64,000 nt of DNA, from contig JAJVIM010000034.1 in NCBI GenBank assembly GCA_022071955.1, positions 1 through 64,000 of the forward strand, written 5' to 3'. Position numbers and translations under genes: made by a program. This stretch comes from Anaerolineae bacterium (lineage in GTDB: Bacteria > Chloroflexota > Anaerolineae > 4572-78 > J111). Positions 25,661-34,079 of this stretch are shown one piece after another (the first letter of the stretch is position 1; each line of letters starts with the position of its first letter). Below the pieces are notes generated by a model. It was not told where the DNA came from and ran no database searches. It was given only the letters and a program-made list of their open reading frames with translations.

Positions 25661-27697
25661 CTACTCCTCTTTTGTTTGGTCAAAGGCCAGGTGCAGCACA
25701 GTGCCCTGGTTAATAGTGATTGTTTCATCAAACAACGGCTGGCCGGCGGCGGTAAGCCGAATTTGGTGCGCGCCGGCGGTAACCGCAACCGGCTGCAGCA
25801 CATTGGCCGAGGTTGCGGCCAGCACGGGCGCGCCGTCAACCGTCAACTCCACCGGTGCGGCGGCGGCCTGGCGCACGGCTACGTTGATGCCGGCCTGCCC
25901 GTTTTGGTAGGGCGTAAACGGGGTGTAGGTGAGCCGCACCTGCAGCAGCAGCCCCACCGCCAAAATAACGGCCGCAACAATGAGATTGCGCCGGCTGAAC
26001 ATCGCCATCACCTGGCTCAGGCTGGTGGGCGCGTGCTGCTCATCGGCCTTGTTTTCAGCGCGATGGATGGGCAGGGCGTCGGTAAAGTGGTCGGGGGCCA
26101 GCCAGGTGGTAAAAATAGGCGCATCTTTAAAGCGCGGTTTGAGTTTTGGCGCTCGCACTCGCTCCAGCCGTTCGGCGGTCCAGATGTTGCCCTCGCGGTT
26201 GGTGCAATCGTTGGGCGGGCAGCCGACTACCTGCACTTCGGCCGCGCCGGCATCCAACGCGTGAGTCATCAAGCCGGGGTTGACCATGGCCACGCAAGTG
26301 ACCGGCACCACCTCGGCCACAGCGTCTTCGTTATGGGCAGGTTCGCTGGATTTGGCGTAGGTGTGCGTGTTATGCGCGGCGTGACGTTCGCAGGTGAAAA
26401 CCAGTTTTACCGGCCGATTGTGGGTTTTGGCAATATCCAGCCGGGCGGCGATGTCTTGCCACAGTAGTTCGGGCTGGTTTTCGCCCAGCGAAATGGCCAT
26501 TGTGTCGCAACTGCCAATGCAGATACCGCACGAAACACACAATTTGGGGTCAACCACGGCCAGTTCGGCAAAAGGCATGCCATCGCTGCGCGGCGCCATC
26601 GACAGGGCAGTGTAGGGACAATCCAGCACGCAGTGGGTGCAGCCGGTGCAGCGTTCGGCGGTAATGGTGACCGGTTTGAGTTTGGGGCGCGGAAAGAGCC
26701 ACGGAATAACCGTTACCAGCGCGGTAACGGCCAGCACAATCAGGCTGATCCAGACAGCGGCGGGAACACTGCGCAGCGAAGGAGGCAGGTAAAACAGAAA
26801 AATGGGGTCGAGCGGGGTGGTGCCGGGCATAATGTTGAAATTGGCCGGTGGCAACATGCCGGCCGGAAAGGCGACGCCGGCAATCACCAGCAGCGCGCCC
26901 ATGCCGATAATCCAGTAGCGGGGCGGGAAAAATTTGGGCCGTTGCAGCCGTTTGATGTGCAGCCAGTAAAAAACGCCGGCAATTACCGTTAGTCCCACGT
27001 GGATAACCACCAGCAACAGCATCAGCAGCCAGCCGTTTTGGCCGGCCACCGAGGCGTCCATAAATTGAAAATAAAAGCCGGTAGCCAGCGCCGGCGCGGT
27101 GTTGAGCAGGTTAACAAAGCCGTCGGTGATGAGTTGCGCGCCCAGGTCCCACGGCAGCCAGTAGCCGGTGATGCCGGCCAACCACAGCCAGGCCACAGAA
27201 ATTACCCCGGCGGCCCAACCCAGCCAGCGCGGCCCGCGGAATCGATCCATAAAAAACATGCGGATGGCGTGCAGTATGCTAAAAATCATCAATCCGCCCG
27301 AAGCGTAGCGGTGAATGGCCCGCGCCGCGCGCGAAACGATAAACCGTTCCATACTTTCAACGGAGGTGTAAGAAATGTCGTAACCGTACTGGTAGAACAT
27401 CAGCACGTAAACGCCGGTGATGACCACCACAACCAGCATAAAAAAGGCGATGGTATCGCTGTAGTAGAGCGGGTTGAGCTGAGATGTGCCCACCAGCTTG
27501 TTGATGGGTTCTTTGAACAGCAGCGCCAATTTTTCAACCCGGCGCAACAGGCCGCGCTCTCGCCCGGAACGCGCGCCCCAGTCGATGACCCGGCCGTCGC
27601 CGGGGCGTTGGTCAGCCGGGGGCAGTTTGTCCCAGGTGGTGAGGCGGGGCTTGTTTTTTTTTGGTTCGATGGGGTCAGGTGGGTTCGAGTTGGGCAT
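25661..27697 (-). CDS. Fusion: diheme cytochrome b + two 4Fe-4S + MvhD-like domain + PEGA-like tail
   Basis: From ATG 27697 (AGGA upstream) the 678-residue protein contains, in order: a cytochrome b core (about 70-290) with bis-His pairs in RAIHRYASGG/ILHAIRMF and VIHVGLTVIA/WLHIKRL; extra helices resembling subunit IV; two 4Fe-4S motifs (CTGCTHCVLDCP, CVSCGICIGSCD, about 385-440); an MvhD/FlpD-like cysteine domain (FTCERHAAHN, VPVTCVAMV, VVGCPPNDCTNREGN); one more membrane helix; and an exported PEGA-like beta domain. MvhD passes electrons between FeS proteins and heterodisulfide-reductase-type partners. This fusion in a bc complex locus is very unusual. A longer start upstream is less likely. 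Confidence 0.9.
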   Translation of the reverse strand: MPNSNPPDPIEPKKNKPRLTTWDKLPPADQRPGDGRVIDWGARSGRERGLLRRVEKLALLFKEPINKLVGTSQLNPLYYSDTIAFFMLVVVVITGVYVLMFYQYGYDISYTSVESMERFIVSRAARAIHRYASGGLMIFSILHAIRMFFMDRFRGPRWLGWAAGVISVAWLWLAGITGYWLPWDLGAQLITDGFVNLLNTAPALATGFYFQFMDASVAGQNGWLLMLLLVVIHVGLTVIAGVFYWLHIKRLQRPKFFPPRYWIIGMGALLVIAGVAFPAGMLPPANFNIMPGTTPLDPIFLFYLPPSLRSVPAAVWISLIVLAVTALVTVIPWLFPRPKLKPVTITAERCTGCTHCVLDCPYTALSMAPRSDGMPFAELAVVDPKLCVSCGICIGSCDTMAISLGENQPELLWQDIAARLDIAKTHNRPVKLVFTCERHAAHNTHTYAKSSEPAHNEDAVAEVVPVTCVAMVNPGLMTHALDAGAAEVQVVGCPPNDCTNREGNIWTAERLERVRAPKLKPRFKDAPIFTTWLAPDHFTDALPIHRAENKADEQHAPTSLSQVMAMFSRRNLIVAAVILAVGLLLQVRLTYTPFTPYQNGQAGINVAVRQAAAAPVELTVDGAPVLAATSANVLQPVAVTAGAHQIRLTAAGQPLFDETITINQGTVLHLAFDQTKEE

Positions 27698-27765
27698 TTT
27701 TGGCATCCTGTTTACTTTTGCGCGATCATGTGGCCGCATCGGCGTGATACGGGTACATGATTGAG

Positions 27766-27802
27766 CAAAAGCCGGCCCGACCAGCACGCCGCCGGCCGGG
27801 CC
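27766..27802 (-). terminator. Candidate intrinsic terminator after the lipoprotein cytochrome c
   Basis: On the minus strand a 9-bp GC-rich stem (arms 27794-27802 and 27774-27782, one G-T pair, 11-base loop) is followed by GGCTTTTGC. It would split the oxidase/cytochrome c genes from the downstream bc-complex operon. The U-tract is short. Confidence 0.4.
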
Positions 27803-27810
27803 AGAAAAAT

Positions 27811-28209
27811 CTATTTGTGAGTCATCAAAAAGGCAACCAGGTCTTTTACCTGCTGTTCCGATAGCTCGGTGGCCAGCCCGACGGGCATGGTGCCGGCATC
27901 AAAACCGTCTACAGTGTAGGCATCGGGTTTGGTGATGGATTCGATCAGGTAATCTTCGGCGGATTTGCCGGCTTCGCGGGTGGCAGCCGTGGTGGCAATC
28001 CCGGCCAGCGACGGGCCAACAATTTTAACGCCCGGTTCAAACGAGTGGCAGGTGACGCAGCCCGGCTGCGCACCAATGAGCTTTTCGTTGAAGACTTTTT
28101 CGCCGGCGGCGGCATCGGCTGCGCCACCGCTTCCGCCCGAGCTGCTGCCGCCACAGGCCGCCAGACTAATAGCCATAACAAGTACAAGTAAGATGGTGAG
28201 TTTACGCAT
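27811..28209 (-). CDS. Lipoprotein cytochrome c
   Basis: The 132-residue product has a lipoprotein signal ending in the lipobox SLAAC, then a Gly/Ser linker and one cytochrome c domain with CVTCH and a likely Met ligand in AGTMPVG. It would be tethered to the outer membrane face and shuttle electrons between the bc complex and the oxidase. I start at ATG 28209 behind AGGAGAGG; the frame upstream is unsupported. It sits next to the oxidase subunit I gene. Confidence 0.92.
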   Translation of the reverse strand: MRKLTILLVLVMAISLAACGGSSSGGSGGAADAAAGEKVFNEKLIGAQPGCVTCHSFEPGVKIVGPSLAGIATTAATREAGKSAEDYLIESITKPDAYTVDGFDAGTMPVGLATELSEQQVKDLVAFLMTHK

Positions 28210-28320
28210 TATTTTACCTCTCCTGAAAATTGGGTTGAATGGATTTTGAATACACTTTAAAAAGGGGGAAGAGATGTGACTCTCTGCCCCCGTATTCAAC
28301 ATTTTGAGTTAACTTTTAGC

Positions 28321-29994
28321 CTACCACGGTTTGAAACCGGGCGAAGTGGCCTCCGCAGTGCGGATCAGTTCATACAGGATGGGGCCGTAAGCCAGTACAA
28401 TCAGCAGCGCCGTAGCGGCAAACCAGGGCTTCCACTGCGAAAGCCACATGGGGCCGGCTTCCGGAGCCACCATCGCTTCGGCTTCGGGCATTTCCGGCAC
28501 TTCGTCTTCGGCCAGTTTTTTGCCAAAGAAAGGCGTAGCGATGAGGTTGGTGTACAGCAGCAGCACCGAAATAAAGAGAATGACCCCGCCAATGCCCACA
28601 AAGATCAACGGCACGCGCCAGTCCGGGTTAAAGAAAACTTCGGCTTTAATGGCCGCGCCCAGCATTGTGCGGCGCGGCGCGCCTTGCAAGCCCACCAGAT
28701 GTAGCCCGCGCGAGAAGATAACCATACCAATGAACCACGTCCAGGCTTGAGCCAGCGCCACCTGCGTATTCCACAATTTGCGGCCGGTGAGGTGCGGCAG
28801 TAGCCAGTACATTGTCCCCATAAACGTGAGGGTTACCGCCGAGCCAACCGTTAAGTGAAAGTGGCCGGGCACCCAGGCGGTGTTGTGAATCACGATGTTC
28901 ATATTGTACGAGGCGTTGATCAACCCGCCGATGCCGCCAAAAATAAACAGGATCATAGCCAGCAGTTGGGCGGTGAGTTCCGGCTTGCCCCAGGGCAGTT
29001 TCAAAATCCAGCCAAAAGTGCCGCTGCCGCCATTAGCCTTACCGGCAATATTAAGCGAGGCGAACACGTTAAATGCCGTCAACAGGCTGGGTACAAACAC
29101 CGCATATGTTAGCACGGCATGCAGATATTTCCAACCAGCCGCGATGCCAGGGTCAACATACTGGTGGTGAAAGCCCAGCGGCACCGACAGCGCCAGGAAC
29201 AGGAAAAATGCCAGCCGGGCCATCGGGTCGCTGAACAGTTTGCCGCCGGCCAGTTTGGGGGCCATAGCATACCACGACAGATACGCCGGCAGCAGCCAGA
29301 AGTAAACCAGCGGGTGGCCGGTAAACCAAAAGAACGTGCGGGCCAACTGCGGGTCAACCCCCTGAATCAACCCCAGCGACCAGGGGATAAGCATAAGCAG
29401 TTCTTCAACGGCAACGCCCAGCGTGGCAATTTGCCACAGGGCCATTGTGATCACGGCGGCCAGAGCGATGAACGGAGCGCGTTTGCCGGGGTTGTCTCTG
29501 TACCAGCCAACCAGCGTAAAATACATACTAAACCCCACCACCCAACTGCCAACCACCATTACGGTGACGCCAATATAAAAGGCGGGGTTGGCTTGCAGCG
29601 GCGGGTAAAAGGTGTACAGCACGGTGGCCATATCCAGCAACAGCGGGATAGCAGCCACCACCAGCCCCAAGGCCATCAGAATCAGGCCCAGGTTGCTGAG
29701 CCATTGGTAGCGCATGGGGCGGTCTAAACTGCGGGCAGTGGCATAGGTTAAAAAGCCGGTAATGAACCAGGTGGTAAATACCAGTGCATTGAGGACGCCG
29801 TGCAGGGTTAACCCCTGGTAATAGGTTTGCGTCCACGGTACCAAAAAGTACAGGTCAACCCCCATTTGTTCCAGCGCTTGCAGCGGCCCGTACAGGGAGC
29901 CCAAAAACAGGGCAAAAAAGGCCACACCAAGATGAATGAGGGTGATTCGCTTCTCAAAAGCAAACTTCGGTTTGGCAGAAGTCGCAACGGTCAT
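28321..29994 (-). CDS. cbaA: Cytochrome c oxidase subunit I, ba3/B-type
   Basis: The 557-residue protein has about 13 helices. It carries the low-spin heme ligand in LTLHGVLNALVFTTWF, the CuB/Tyr motif GHPLVYFWLLPAY, the CuB pair FHHQYVDPG, and high- and low-spin heme ligands in WVPGHFHLTVGSAVTLTF. The lack of the A-type K/D-channel motifs and the GHPLVY sequence point to the B-family (Thermus ba3-like). It reduces O2 to water and pumps protons. The GGGAGG ribosome site is good. Confidence 0.93.
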   Translation of the reverse strand: MTVATSAKPKFAFEKRITLIHLGVAFFALFLGSLYGPLQALEQMGVDLYFLVPWTQTYYQGLTLHGVLNALVFTTWFITGFLTYATARSLDRPMRYQWLSNLGLILMALGLVVAAIPLLLDMATVLYTFYPPLQANPAFYIGVTVMVVGSWVVGFSMYFTLVGWYRDNPGKRAPFIALAAVITMALWQIATLGVAVEELLMLIPWSLGLIQGVDPQLARTFFWFTGHPLVYFWLLPAYLSWYAMAPKLAGGKLFSDPMARLAFFLFLALSVPLGFHHQYVDPGIAAGWKYLHAVLTYAVFVPSLLTAFNVFASLNIAGKANGGSGTFGWILKLPWGKPELTAQLLAMILFIFGGIGGLINASYNMNIVIHNTAWVPGHFHLTVGSAVTLTFMGTMYWLLPHLTGRKLWNTQVALAQAWTWFIGMVIFSRGLHLVGLQGAPRRTMLGAAIKAEVFFNPDWRVPLIFVGIGGVILFISVLLLYTNLIATPFFGKKLAEDEVPEMPEAEAMVAPEAGPMWLSQWKPWFAATALLIVLAYGPILYELIRTAEATSPGFKPW

Positions 29995-30169
29995 GTAGAG
30001 TACCTCCCTTAAAAATTAGTGATTCGCCGGGCTTGCGAGTCAAAGCAGGCCGGGTCGAATTCCTCCTGATGTTTAGGTTTAGGTTGAACTTCTGAACAAC
30101 GCAGGGTGCTGGTTGGGCGGTGTTCAACCGGAACGGTGTGTAACAAGTGCAAAGCTCTGACAGCCAGGC

Positions 30170-30676
30170 TTATCGCCCTTCTACAATTACCTTGCCGGCC
30201 ATAGTGTGGTGACCAATGCCGCAATATTCGTTGCAGACAAACGGGTATTCGCCCGTTTCTTCAAACGTGATGGTCACCCGGGAAACCTGGCCTGGAATTG
30301 TCATAATGTTTAAGTTGGTGTTCCACAGCATAAACCCGTGCTGCACATCTTTGCTGGTGATAAAAAAGGTGACCGTTGAGCCAACCGGCACGCGGATTTC
30401 TTTGGGAGACCAGTTCCAGGTTTGGCCGACAATGTAGGCTTCATATTTGCCGCCGCCCAGATCGCGCAGGCCGGGTTCGCTAAAGGGGCCGGACTCGGTG
30501 ACAACGCGGGGATCGACCCGTTTTTCTGGCACCGGCACCTGAATTCCAAAGGCGATGGACGCAATGGTGAGGGCAGCCACCATTAATACCAGCACCGTAA
30601 TACTGACGATAATCCAGATTTTCTCGTAGGGGTCTATCCAGCTGTGTTCTTTAACAGATTGAGTTCCCGATGTCAT
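30170..30676 (-). CDS. cbaB: Cytochrome c oxidase subunit II, ba3-type, CuA
   Basis: The 168-residue protein has one N-terminal membrane helix and an exported cupredoxin domain with the CuA set, ending in FVCNEYCGIGHHTMAGKVIV, and an upstream H in KDVQHGFML. It receives electrons from cytochrome c. It overlaps the small subunit gene by 4 bases. The 167 bases before subunit I hold no gene that I can support. Confidence 0.93.
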   Translation of the reverse strand: MTSGTQSVKEHSWIDPYEKIWIIVSITVLVLMVAALTIASIAFGIQVPVPEKRVDPRVVTESGPFSEPGLRDLGGGKYEAYIVGQTWNWSPKEIRVPVGSTVTFFITSKDVQHGFMLWNTNLNIMTIPGQVSRVTITFEETGEYPFVCNEYCGIGHHTMAGKVIVEGR

Positions 30677-30834
30677 TGCGCCATCCCTCTTTCAAGTAAA
30701 ATCAGGTAAACATAACCCCACAATGCAATTGTGACTACAATAAACAGCAGGGCAAAAATCAATGCATTTTTGGCCACTTCCAGATATGTTTTTTCGTCTG
30801 TTTCTTCGTGGCCGGATTTCTCTAATTTGCTCAC
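30673..30834 (-). CDS. Small single-helix oxidase subunit (IIa-like)
   Basis: The 53-residue protein has one membrane helix (NALIFALLFIVVTIALWGYVYL within about 23-44) after an acidic N-terminus. I use the GTG start at 30834, behind GGAGGG. It overlaps cbaB by 4 bases and resembles the short subunit IIa of ba3 oxidases in size and position. The assignment rests on context and size, because such subunits are poorly conserved. Confidence 0.75.
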   Translation of the reverse strand: MSKLEKSGHEETDEKTYLEVAKNALIFALLFIVVTIALWGYVYLILLERGMAQ

Positions 30835-30945
30835 AGTTTCCCTCCGTCTTTTATCTTGGGTTGACAATAAGTGCAAGGCAACAAAATTATTAATCCCCTC
30901 CTCTCAACTACCCTCCTCCTTTCCGAGTGTGGTTGGATTACCCAA

Positions 30946-31623
30946 TTACTCAAGCTCAGTTTTAACCAGATAATCAAGGTCGGCGGCCACAGTTTCTGGC
31001 GGCGTTTCAAACGCGTACACAATGCGCCAGTTGCCCTGAGGGTCAACCAAACTCACCGATGTGGAATGATCCATTAAATAGCCGGCTTGAGAGCCGTAAT
31101 CCACCTTTTCGTAATGCGCGCCAAAAATTTTGGCCGTGCCCGCCAGTTCGGCCGGCGTGCGCGGGATCAGCCCCAGCATAAACTCCGGCGAGAAATGGCT
31201 GATGTAATCTTCTAAAATCTCCGGCGTATCGCGGTCGGGGTCAACGGTAATCCATAGAAATTGTACGTTGGGCCTGGTTTGAGCACTCAGCATGGCGTAC
31301 GTTTTTTTGTAAGCCGACAGACTGGCCGGGCAAACATCCGGGCAGGTGGCGTAGCCAAAGTAAACCAGCACAAATTTGCCGCGAAAATCGCTCAGGCTAA
31401 TCGGCTGCCCGGTTCGGGACGACGTCATTGTAAAATCCGGTACGGGCAGCGGTGGTTCTAACTGTAACCCCTGGATCGCGTACGGTCGCAACGCCCGCCC
31501 GAGCATGTACGCAGAAGCGCCCATCACCACGGCCAAAAGCAGTCCACCCAGTATCAACCACTTGAGCCAACCGTAAGGTTGGCGCGTGGAAACAGCCGGA
31601 TTGGGGGTGGTGGTTGTGTTCAT
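30946..31623 (-). CDS. SCO1/SenC copper chaperone, paralogue 1
   Basis: The 225-residue protein has one membrane anchor and a thioredoxin-like SCO domain with the copper ligands CPDVCP and H in YLMDHSTSVSLVD. SCO proteins load or reduce the CuA site of oxidase subunit II. The gene lies directly upstream of the oxidase genes. It is the third of three tandem SCO genes in transcription order. Confidence 0.93.
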   Translation of the reverse strand: MNTTTTPNPAVSTRQPYGWLKWLILGGLLLAVVMGASAYMLGRALRPYAIQGLQLEPPLPVPDFTMTSSRTGQPISLSDFRGKFVLVYFGYATCPDVCPASLSAYKKTYAMLSAQTRPNVQFLWITVDPDRDTPEILEDYISHFSPEFMLGLIPRTPAELAGTAKIFGAHYEKVDYGSQAGYLMDHSTSVSLVDPQGNWRIVYAFETPPETVAADLDYLVKTELE

Positions 31624-31627
31624 GGGT

Positions 31628-32242
31628 TCACCATCGGCTTAGCACGTAGTTCAGGTCTGCCGCCAAATCACGTGGCTCGGTGCCAAAGGGGTAAACCACA
31701 CGGATGTAGCTGTTTTTGTCGATGAGCGTTAACGTGGCGGTGTGGTCCATCAAATAGCCGGTCGCCGAGCCGTAATCCCGTTTTTCGTAATAAATACCGT
31801 ATTGGGTGGCCACGGCAAAGGTTTCTTCCGGCGACTGTGGCACCAATCCCAAAAAATGCCCGCCAAAGTGCTGAACGTATTTTTCCATCTCTTCCGGGCT
31901 GTCGCGTTCGGGGTCAACAGTGATGAACAGCAGTTGCACCTGGTCGGCTTTGCGGCCGAGTCGATCCAGCGCTTTGGCCACATCAGACAGGCTGGCCGGG
32001 CAGACATCGGGGCAGGTGGTGTAGCCAAAATACAGCAGCACCACTTTGCCTTTGAAATCACGCAAGCTGACCGGTTCGCCGGTGCGAGAGGAAATCAGGG
32101 TGAAGTTGGGCGCAAACTCCGGCGAACTCATTACCATACCGTGAAAGGCGTACGGGCGGTAGCGCCAGCCAATCAGTAATGCCAGGATCACCACAATCCC
32201 GGCCACGGAATACAACACAACTTTTGTGCGCTTGCTGAACAT
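31628..32242 (-). CDS. SCO1/SenC copper chaperone, paralogue 2
   Basis: The 204-residue protein has a membrane anchor, CPDVCP and the copper-binding His in GYLMDHTATLTLID, plus VDPERDSPE. The start at ATG 32242 follows GGGAGAA; the reading frame opens 8 codons earlier. It is separated by 4 bases from paralogue 1 and is closely similar to it, which suggests a tandem duplication. Confidence 0.93.
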   Translation of the reverse strand: MFSKRTKVVLYSVAGIVVILALLIGWRYRPYAFHGMVMSSPEFAPNFTLISSRTGEPVSLRDFKGKVVLLYFGYTTCPDVCPASLSDVAKALDRLGRKADQVQLLFITVDPERDSPEEMEKYVQHFGGHFLGLVPQSPEETFAVATQYGIYYEKRDYGSATGYLMDHTATLTLIDKNSYIRVVYPFGTEPRDLAADLNYVLSRW

Positions 32243-32262
32243 AAACTGTTCTCCCGGTGATG

Positions 32263-33003
32263 TCACGGTGGGTAGCAGGCAAACAGGTGGGCGGCTTCGT
32301 AGGCCGATTTGGCAATCCCCCGGCTGTTCCGTGCTTCCTGAGCTACCAGGCCAATATCACGCAAAATAATATTGGGGTCGATGTCGGTAGTGCCTTCGCT
32401 GTAACTCAACCGCTCGGTGTCTTCGTACTGCCGGTATTCGGCCCGGACAATGCCCCATCCGTCGATCAATACGGCCATTGGCGTAAATTTAAATTGATAA
32501 TCCTGGCCGGCAGCGGATGTTTTTTCGTGATACAGCTCAAAGCCGCTACTGACCATAATTTTCACCAGTTCGGGATTGTTGCCGGTAACAAAATGCCACG
32601 GGGTCATTGTTTTATTTGATTCCGGCGTGGCGCCATAGTTTGCGGCGTATGTGGCCAGTTGTTGCGGCGTGTCTCGTTCCGGGTCGATGGTGATAGTTAC
32701 CAGTTCAAACTTAACATCGCCCAGTTCAACTTCGCTTATTCTGTCTCGCACCTGCTGCATCTTGCTCATCAGTTTGGGGCAGGCTTCGGTGCAGTGCGTG
32801 TAGGTAAAACTGTAAAGGACAATTTTGCCGCGCATCGACTCGTTGGTGATTTTTGTGCCCTCGGTATCAGAAAGGCCAAAACCCGGCCCCAGGGCTACTC
32901 GGGGCAGCACCTGAATGGGCCGGAAAATAGTAAACGACATAATCGCCGCCACCAGCAAAATGGGTAATCCGTAGGCTAAAAGGGTGATGGTTTTGCGCTT
33001 CAC
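32263..33003 (-). CDS. SCO-like protein lacking the copper His, paralogue 3
   Basis: The 246-residue protein has an anchor, a SCO-type fold with YTHCTEACPKL and ITIDPERDTP, but the region that normally holds the third copper ligand reads FKFTPMAVLID instead of xLMDHxxxxxLID. The Cys pair remains, so thiol-disulfide activity without copper binding is likely. It has an extra C-terminal segment of about 50 residues, ending AHLFACYPP. It is the first SCO gene after the regulator. Confidence 0.88.
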   Translation of the reverse strand: MKRKTITLLAYGLPILLVAAIMSFTIFRPIQVLPRVALGPGFGLSDTEGTKITNESMRGKIVLYSFTYTHCTEACPKLMSKMQQVRDRISEVELGDVKFELVTITIDPERDTPQQLATYAANYGATPESNKTMTPWHFVTGNNPELVKIMVSSGFELYHEKTSAAGQDYQFKFTPMAVLIDGWGIVRAEYRQYEDTERLSYSEGTTDIDPNIILRDIGLVAQEARNSRGIAKSAYEAAHLFACYPP

Positions 33004-33009
33004 CGGGCG

Positions 33010-33771
33010 TTACCTTGAGTTGTGCAGGTTCATATTTTGCAGCCGGTCGATCAAATCCAGCCGTTCCTGGCCAATTTCTTCAAACGTCCGGGCCTGCATT
33101 CGCAGCCAATCGCCAATGTGTGCCTGTGCTTGCTCATTGAGCACGGGCAGGGTTTGCGCTGCGCTTTTCAGTTGCGGCAAATTGAGTTGATGTTTGTTGG
33201 CCAGTGCTTGCAGCCGTTCGTCCTCTTCTGCCGGCGACGGTTTTTCGGCGTAAAACTGGCCCGCCACAAAAATGGCGTCAAATTCATCTTTGATGGTGAT
33301 TTTGGCCCGAGCATACTGCAATCCGGCGTGGCAGGTGGTAAATTTGATCTCGTCACTGGATTGCTGGGCCAGCTTGCGCCACGACTCGTAGCACGCTTGC
33401 TGGCCAGATTCGCTGGCCAGGATCAGGTGGCAAAACCGGCACGAATTGCTGATCATAGTGATGGGGTCACCAGCGAGGTTGGTTGTAACGGCCCCAACGC
33501 CAAGTATTTCGGCAAACACATCCTGCATCGCCTGAATACATCTGAGGGGCACGGCCTCAACCGGCAGTGTTGCCCGGCTCTTTTTGGTACTGATTTCACC
33601 TTTGGACGCCGAACTGCCGGATAACAACGTGTCAACTTCTTCGCGAGAGAAGCGCCATTGATTACCCACCTTTACCCCTGTTAATCGCCCATCTTTCAGC
33701 ATGCGATACACAGTGGTGCGGTCAATATTGAGTAATTCTTGCAGTTGTTTTGTCGAGAGTAATGTTTCCAC
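33010..33771 (-). CDS. Transcriptional regulator, excisionase-type HTH + PocR sensory domain
   Basis: Residues 5-50 form a MerR/excisionase-like HTH (LSTKQLQELLNIDRTTVYRM; KVGNQWRFSREEVDTLL). Residues about 75-225 form a PocR-type ligand-binding domain with cysteines at 78, 111, 114, 127 and 147, a pattern (CRFC..C..C) that could bind a metal or FeS cluster. It is the first gene of the SCO/oxidase run, 6 bases before the SCO genes in the transcript, so it likely controls them. The start is GTG with no strong ribosome site. A direct-repeat array lies upstream. Confidence 0.85.
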   Translation of the reverse strand: METLLSTKQLQELLNIDRTTVYRMLKDGRLTGVKVGNQWRFSREEVDTLLSGSSASKGEISTKKSRATLPVEAVPLRCIQAMQDVFAEILGVGAVTTNLAGDPITMISNSCRFCHLILASESGQQACYESWRKLAQQSSDEIKFTTCHAGLQYARAKITIKDEFDAIFVAGQFYAEKPSPAEEDERLQALANKHQLNLPQLKSAAQTLPVLNEQAQAHIGDWLRMQARTFEEIGQERLDLIDRLQNMNLHNSR

Positions 33772-33786
33772 TGGCGGTTTGCCATC

Positions 33787-33815
33787 GTTTGCTAGCGTTT
33801 GCTATATGTTGCTAT
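33787..33815. promoter_or_regulatory. Helically phased TTTGCTA repeats upstream of the PocR regulator
   Basis: GTTTGCTA starts at 33787 and 33797 and GTTGCTAT at 33808, at 10- and 11-base steps, so all three face the same side of the helix. They lie 16-45 bases before the GTG start. Inverted TTGCTAT/CAATAG versions occur at 33930-33956. This suits autoregulation by the adjacent HTH protein, which is inference. Confidence 0.55.
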
Positions 33816-33930
33816 ATTGAAACTGCCCAAAAAACTTTATTTGTTACCTGTGTCGCAGCGATTAAGCTGTTTTTTGCCTGTTATTTTGTAATACTGCGGG
33901 GGAAACAAGTCAATTAAGGGTATGTGCTTG

Positions 33931-33956
33931 CTATTGTTTGCAATACAATGCAATAG
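33931..33956. promoter_or_regulatory. Nested inverted repeat CTATTG...CAATAG
   Basis: CTATTG (33931-33936) and CAATAG (33951-33956) enclose TTGCA (33938-33942) and TGCAA (33949-33953). It has the same TTGCTAT-like words as the phased repeats nearer the PocR gene, so it may be a second site for the same protein. Confidence 0.4.
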
Positions 33957-33981
33957 TATATTGGCAGCCGGAATCTTGCTA

Positions 33982-34018
33982 GTGACAAATGTCACGTCAA
34001 AATAGTGACATTTGTCAC
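33982..34018. promoter_or_regulatory. Paired GTGAC-N4-GTCAC operators, copy 1
   Basis: GTGACAAATGTCAC (33982-33995) and GTGACATTTGTCAC (34005-34018) are two perfect GTGAC/GTCAC dyads with centres 23 bases apart. They lie about 210 bases before the PocR gene and just after the maeB stop. The dyad form is that of CRP/FNR-superfamily sites. The rest of the 308-base gap 33772-34079 holds only the repeats listed. Confidence 0.65.
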
Positions 34019-34079
34019 TTTGTGGGGAACGGGTGGCAGAGGAGACTGGGTCAACCCGGTTGACCCAGTCTCCGGGGTA

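Noticed and set aside
25661..27697. MvhD-like domain taken as a sign of a hydrogenase
   Set aside because: No NiFe hydrogenase subunit or maturation gene is in the window; the domain occurs in other electron-transfer proteins.
30009..30224. A 71-residue minus-strand frame between oxidase subunits I and II
   Set aside because: It overlaps cbaB in another frame, has no ribosome site and no family likeness.
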